6,740 nt of DNA, taken from the NCBI GenBank assembly GCA_050011095.1, contig JBEKJU010000199.1:1-6740 (forward strand), read 5' to 3'. How positions within the stretch are numbered: position 1 is the first letter of the stretch; each line of letters begins with the position of its first letter. Below are positions 6,270-6,740 of the stretch, in pieces. The position numbers and the translations under genes were made by a program. The DNA is from JBEKJU01 sp050011095 (GTDB lineage: Bacteria > Desulfobacterota > Syntrophorhabdia > Syntrophorhabdales > WCHB1-27). The notes under the pieces are model-generated. The model was not told the DNA's origin. It did not search any database and saw only the letters and a list, made by a program, of their open reading frames with translations.

Positions 6270-6740
6270 CGTATCAACCCCCGCTGCCAGACAAGGACCC
6301 TGTCCTTGATCGTGAAAAGGAGCGTAATGATGCCGGAGAAGAGCAATCCCATAACGATCAGCGCCGCATAGACCTTGTTGTACTCCGCCCAGCCCTGGGC
6401 CCAACTGATGTACCATCCCAGGCCCGCCTTAACGCCGAGCAACTCCCCTACGACGAGCGTGACAAAGGCAACGCCGAGGCCCATGAAGAGCCCTACGAAT
6501 ATCCCCGGCAGCGCGGCAGGTATGGCACCTTTCGTATGAGATAGAACTGGGACGCCCCGAGGGTCCGACCTATCTCATAGTACGATTTGTTGACATTCGC
6601 GACCCCCGACCAGGTCATCACGGTGATCGGGAAAAAGGCCGCGAGGGCGAGGAGAAACAGGCTCGCCATGAAGCTCGTCGGGAAGATGGCCATGGCCACG
6701 GGTATCCAGGCGGTGGCCGGGATAGGTCCGATAAACCGGA
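6263..6740 (-). pseudogene. ABC transporter permease, SsuC/TauC type, partial and frameshifted
   Basis: This is the 3' part of the membrane subunit partnering the ATPase. From the right edge it reads RFIGPIPATAWIPVAMAIF, then hydrophobic membrane segments, FFPITVMTW, and YYEIGRTLGASQFYLIRKVP, all typical of the SsuC/TauC family. Near 6520-6525 the frame breaks. The old frame runs PYLPRCRGYS to a stop at 6493. The family sequence resumes one frame over as PAALPGIFVGLFMGLGVAF, through VVGELLGVKAGLGW and a last membrane helix to a TAG at 6263. The break falls in the EAA loop that contacts the ATPase, and adding one base (or losing two) restores it. This may be a real lesion or an assembly error; if an error, this is an ordinary permease. 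The 5' end lies beyond the window, where a periplasmic binding protein gene would be expected. Confidence 0.83.

Noticed and set aside
6270..6416. Longer N-terminus for the ABC ATPase starting at 6416
   Set aside because: The extra 49 residues lie over permease coding sequence in another frame and have no similarity to ABC proteins; ATG 6269 gives a normal-length family member.

Overview
The window is one accessory operon, read entirely on the minus strand, from a GC-rich and probably anaerobic bacterium. A Desulfobacterota-type (deltaproteobacterial) host is my guess from gene content and style; nothing in the window fixes the taxonomy. In transcription order (right to left) it holds: the 3' part of an SsuC/TauC-type ABC permease with a frameshift (6740-6263); its SsuB/TauB-type ATPase (6269-5466); a UroD-superfamily zinc methyltransferase resembling MtaA/CmuA (5440-4394); a 161-bp gap filled by a REP-like repeat; a NifD-like subunit (4232-2709); a NifK-like subunit (2716-1376); a broken nifB-like radical-SAM gene (1354-764); and a NifH-like iron protein running off the left edge (725-1).

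The core is a nitrogenase-like two-component reductase. The NifH-like protein keeps the P-loop and both [4Fe-4S] cysteines. The D and K subunits keep all six P-cluster-type cysteines, and D also keeps the cysteine that ligates the FeMo-cofactor in NifD. The other cofactor-pocket residues differ: the positions of NifD Gln191, His195 and His442 read Trp, Tyr and Ile by eye alignment. This argues against N2 as substrate and for a nitrogenase-like reductase of unknown specificity. The known precedent for such enzymes outside N2 fixation and tetrapyrrole synthesis is methylthio-alkane reductase (MarBHDK), which also pairs a NifB homolog with H, D and K subunits.

The operon links this reductase to a sulfonate/taurine/nitrate-type importer and a corrinoid/thiol-type methyltransferase. 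A coherent, unproven reading is import of a small organic, possibly methylated or sulfur-containing compound, methyl transfer by the UroD-like enzyme, and reductive cleavage by the nitrogenase-like complex.

The locus also shows damage. The nifB-like gene keeps its start and CxxxCxxC motif, but about 230 bp of hairpin-rich repeat interrupts it just after that motif. It then carries a one-base frameshift at a C6 run and stops matching NifB in mid-domain, just before the nifH-like ribosome binding site. A diverged second copy of the repeat core, in the opposite orientation, sits in front of the nifD-like gene. The permease frameshift is a second lesion. If these lesions are real, cofactor assembly must rely on another nifB elsewhere or the system is decaying; the two single-base lesions could instead be assembly errors.
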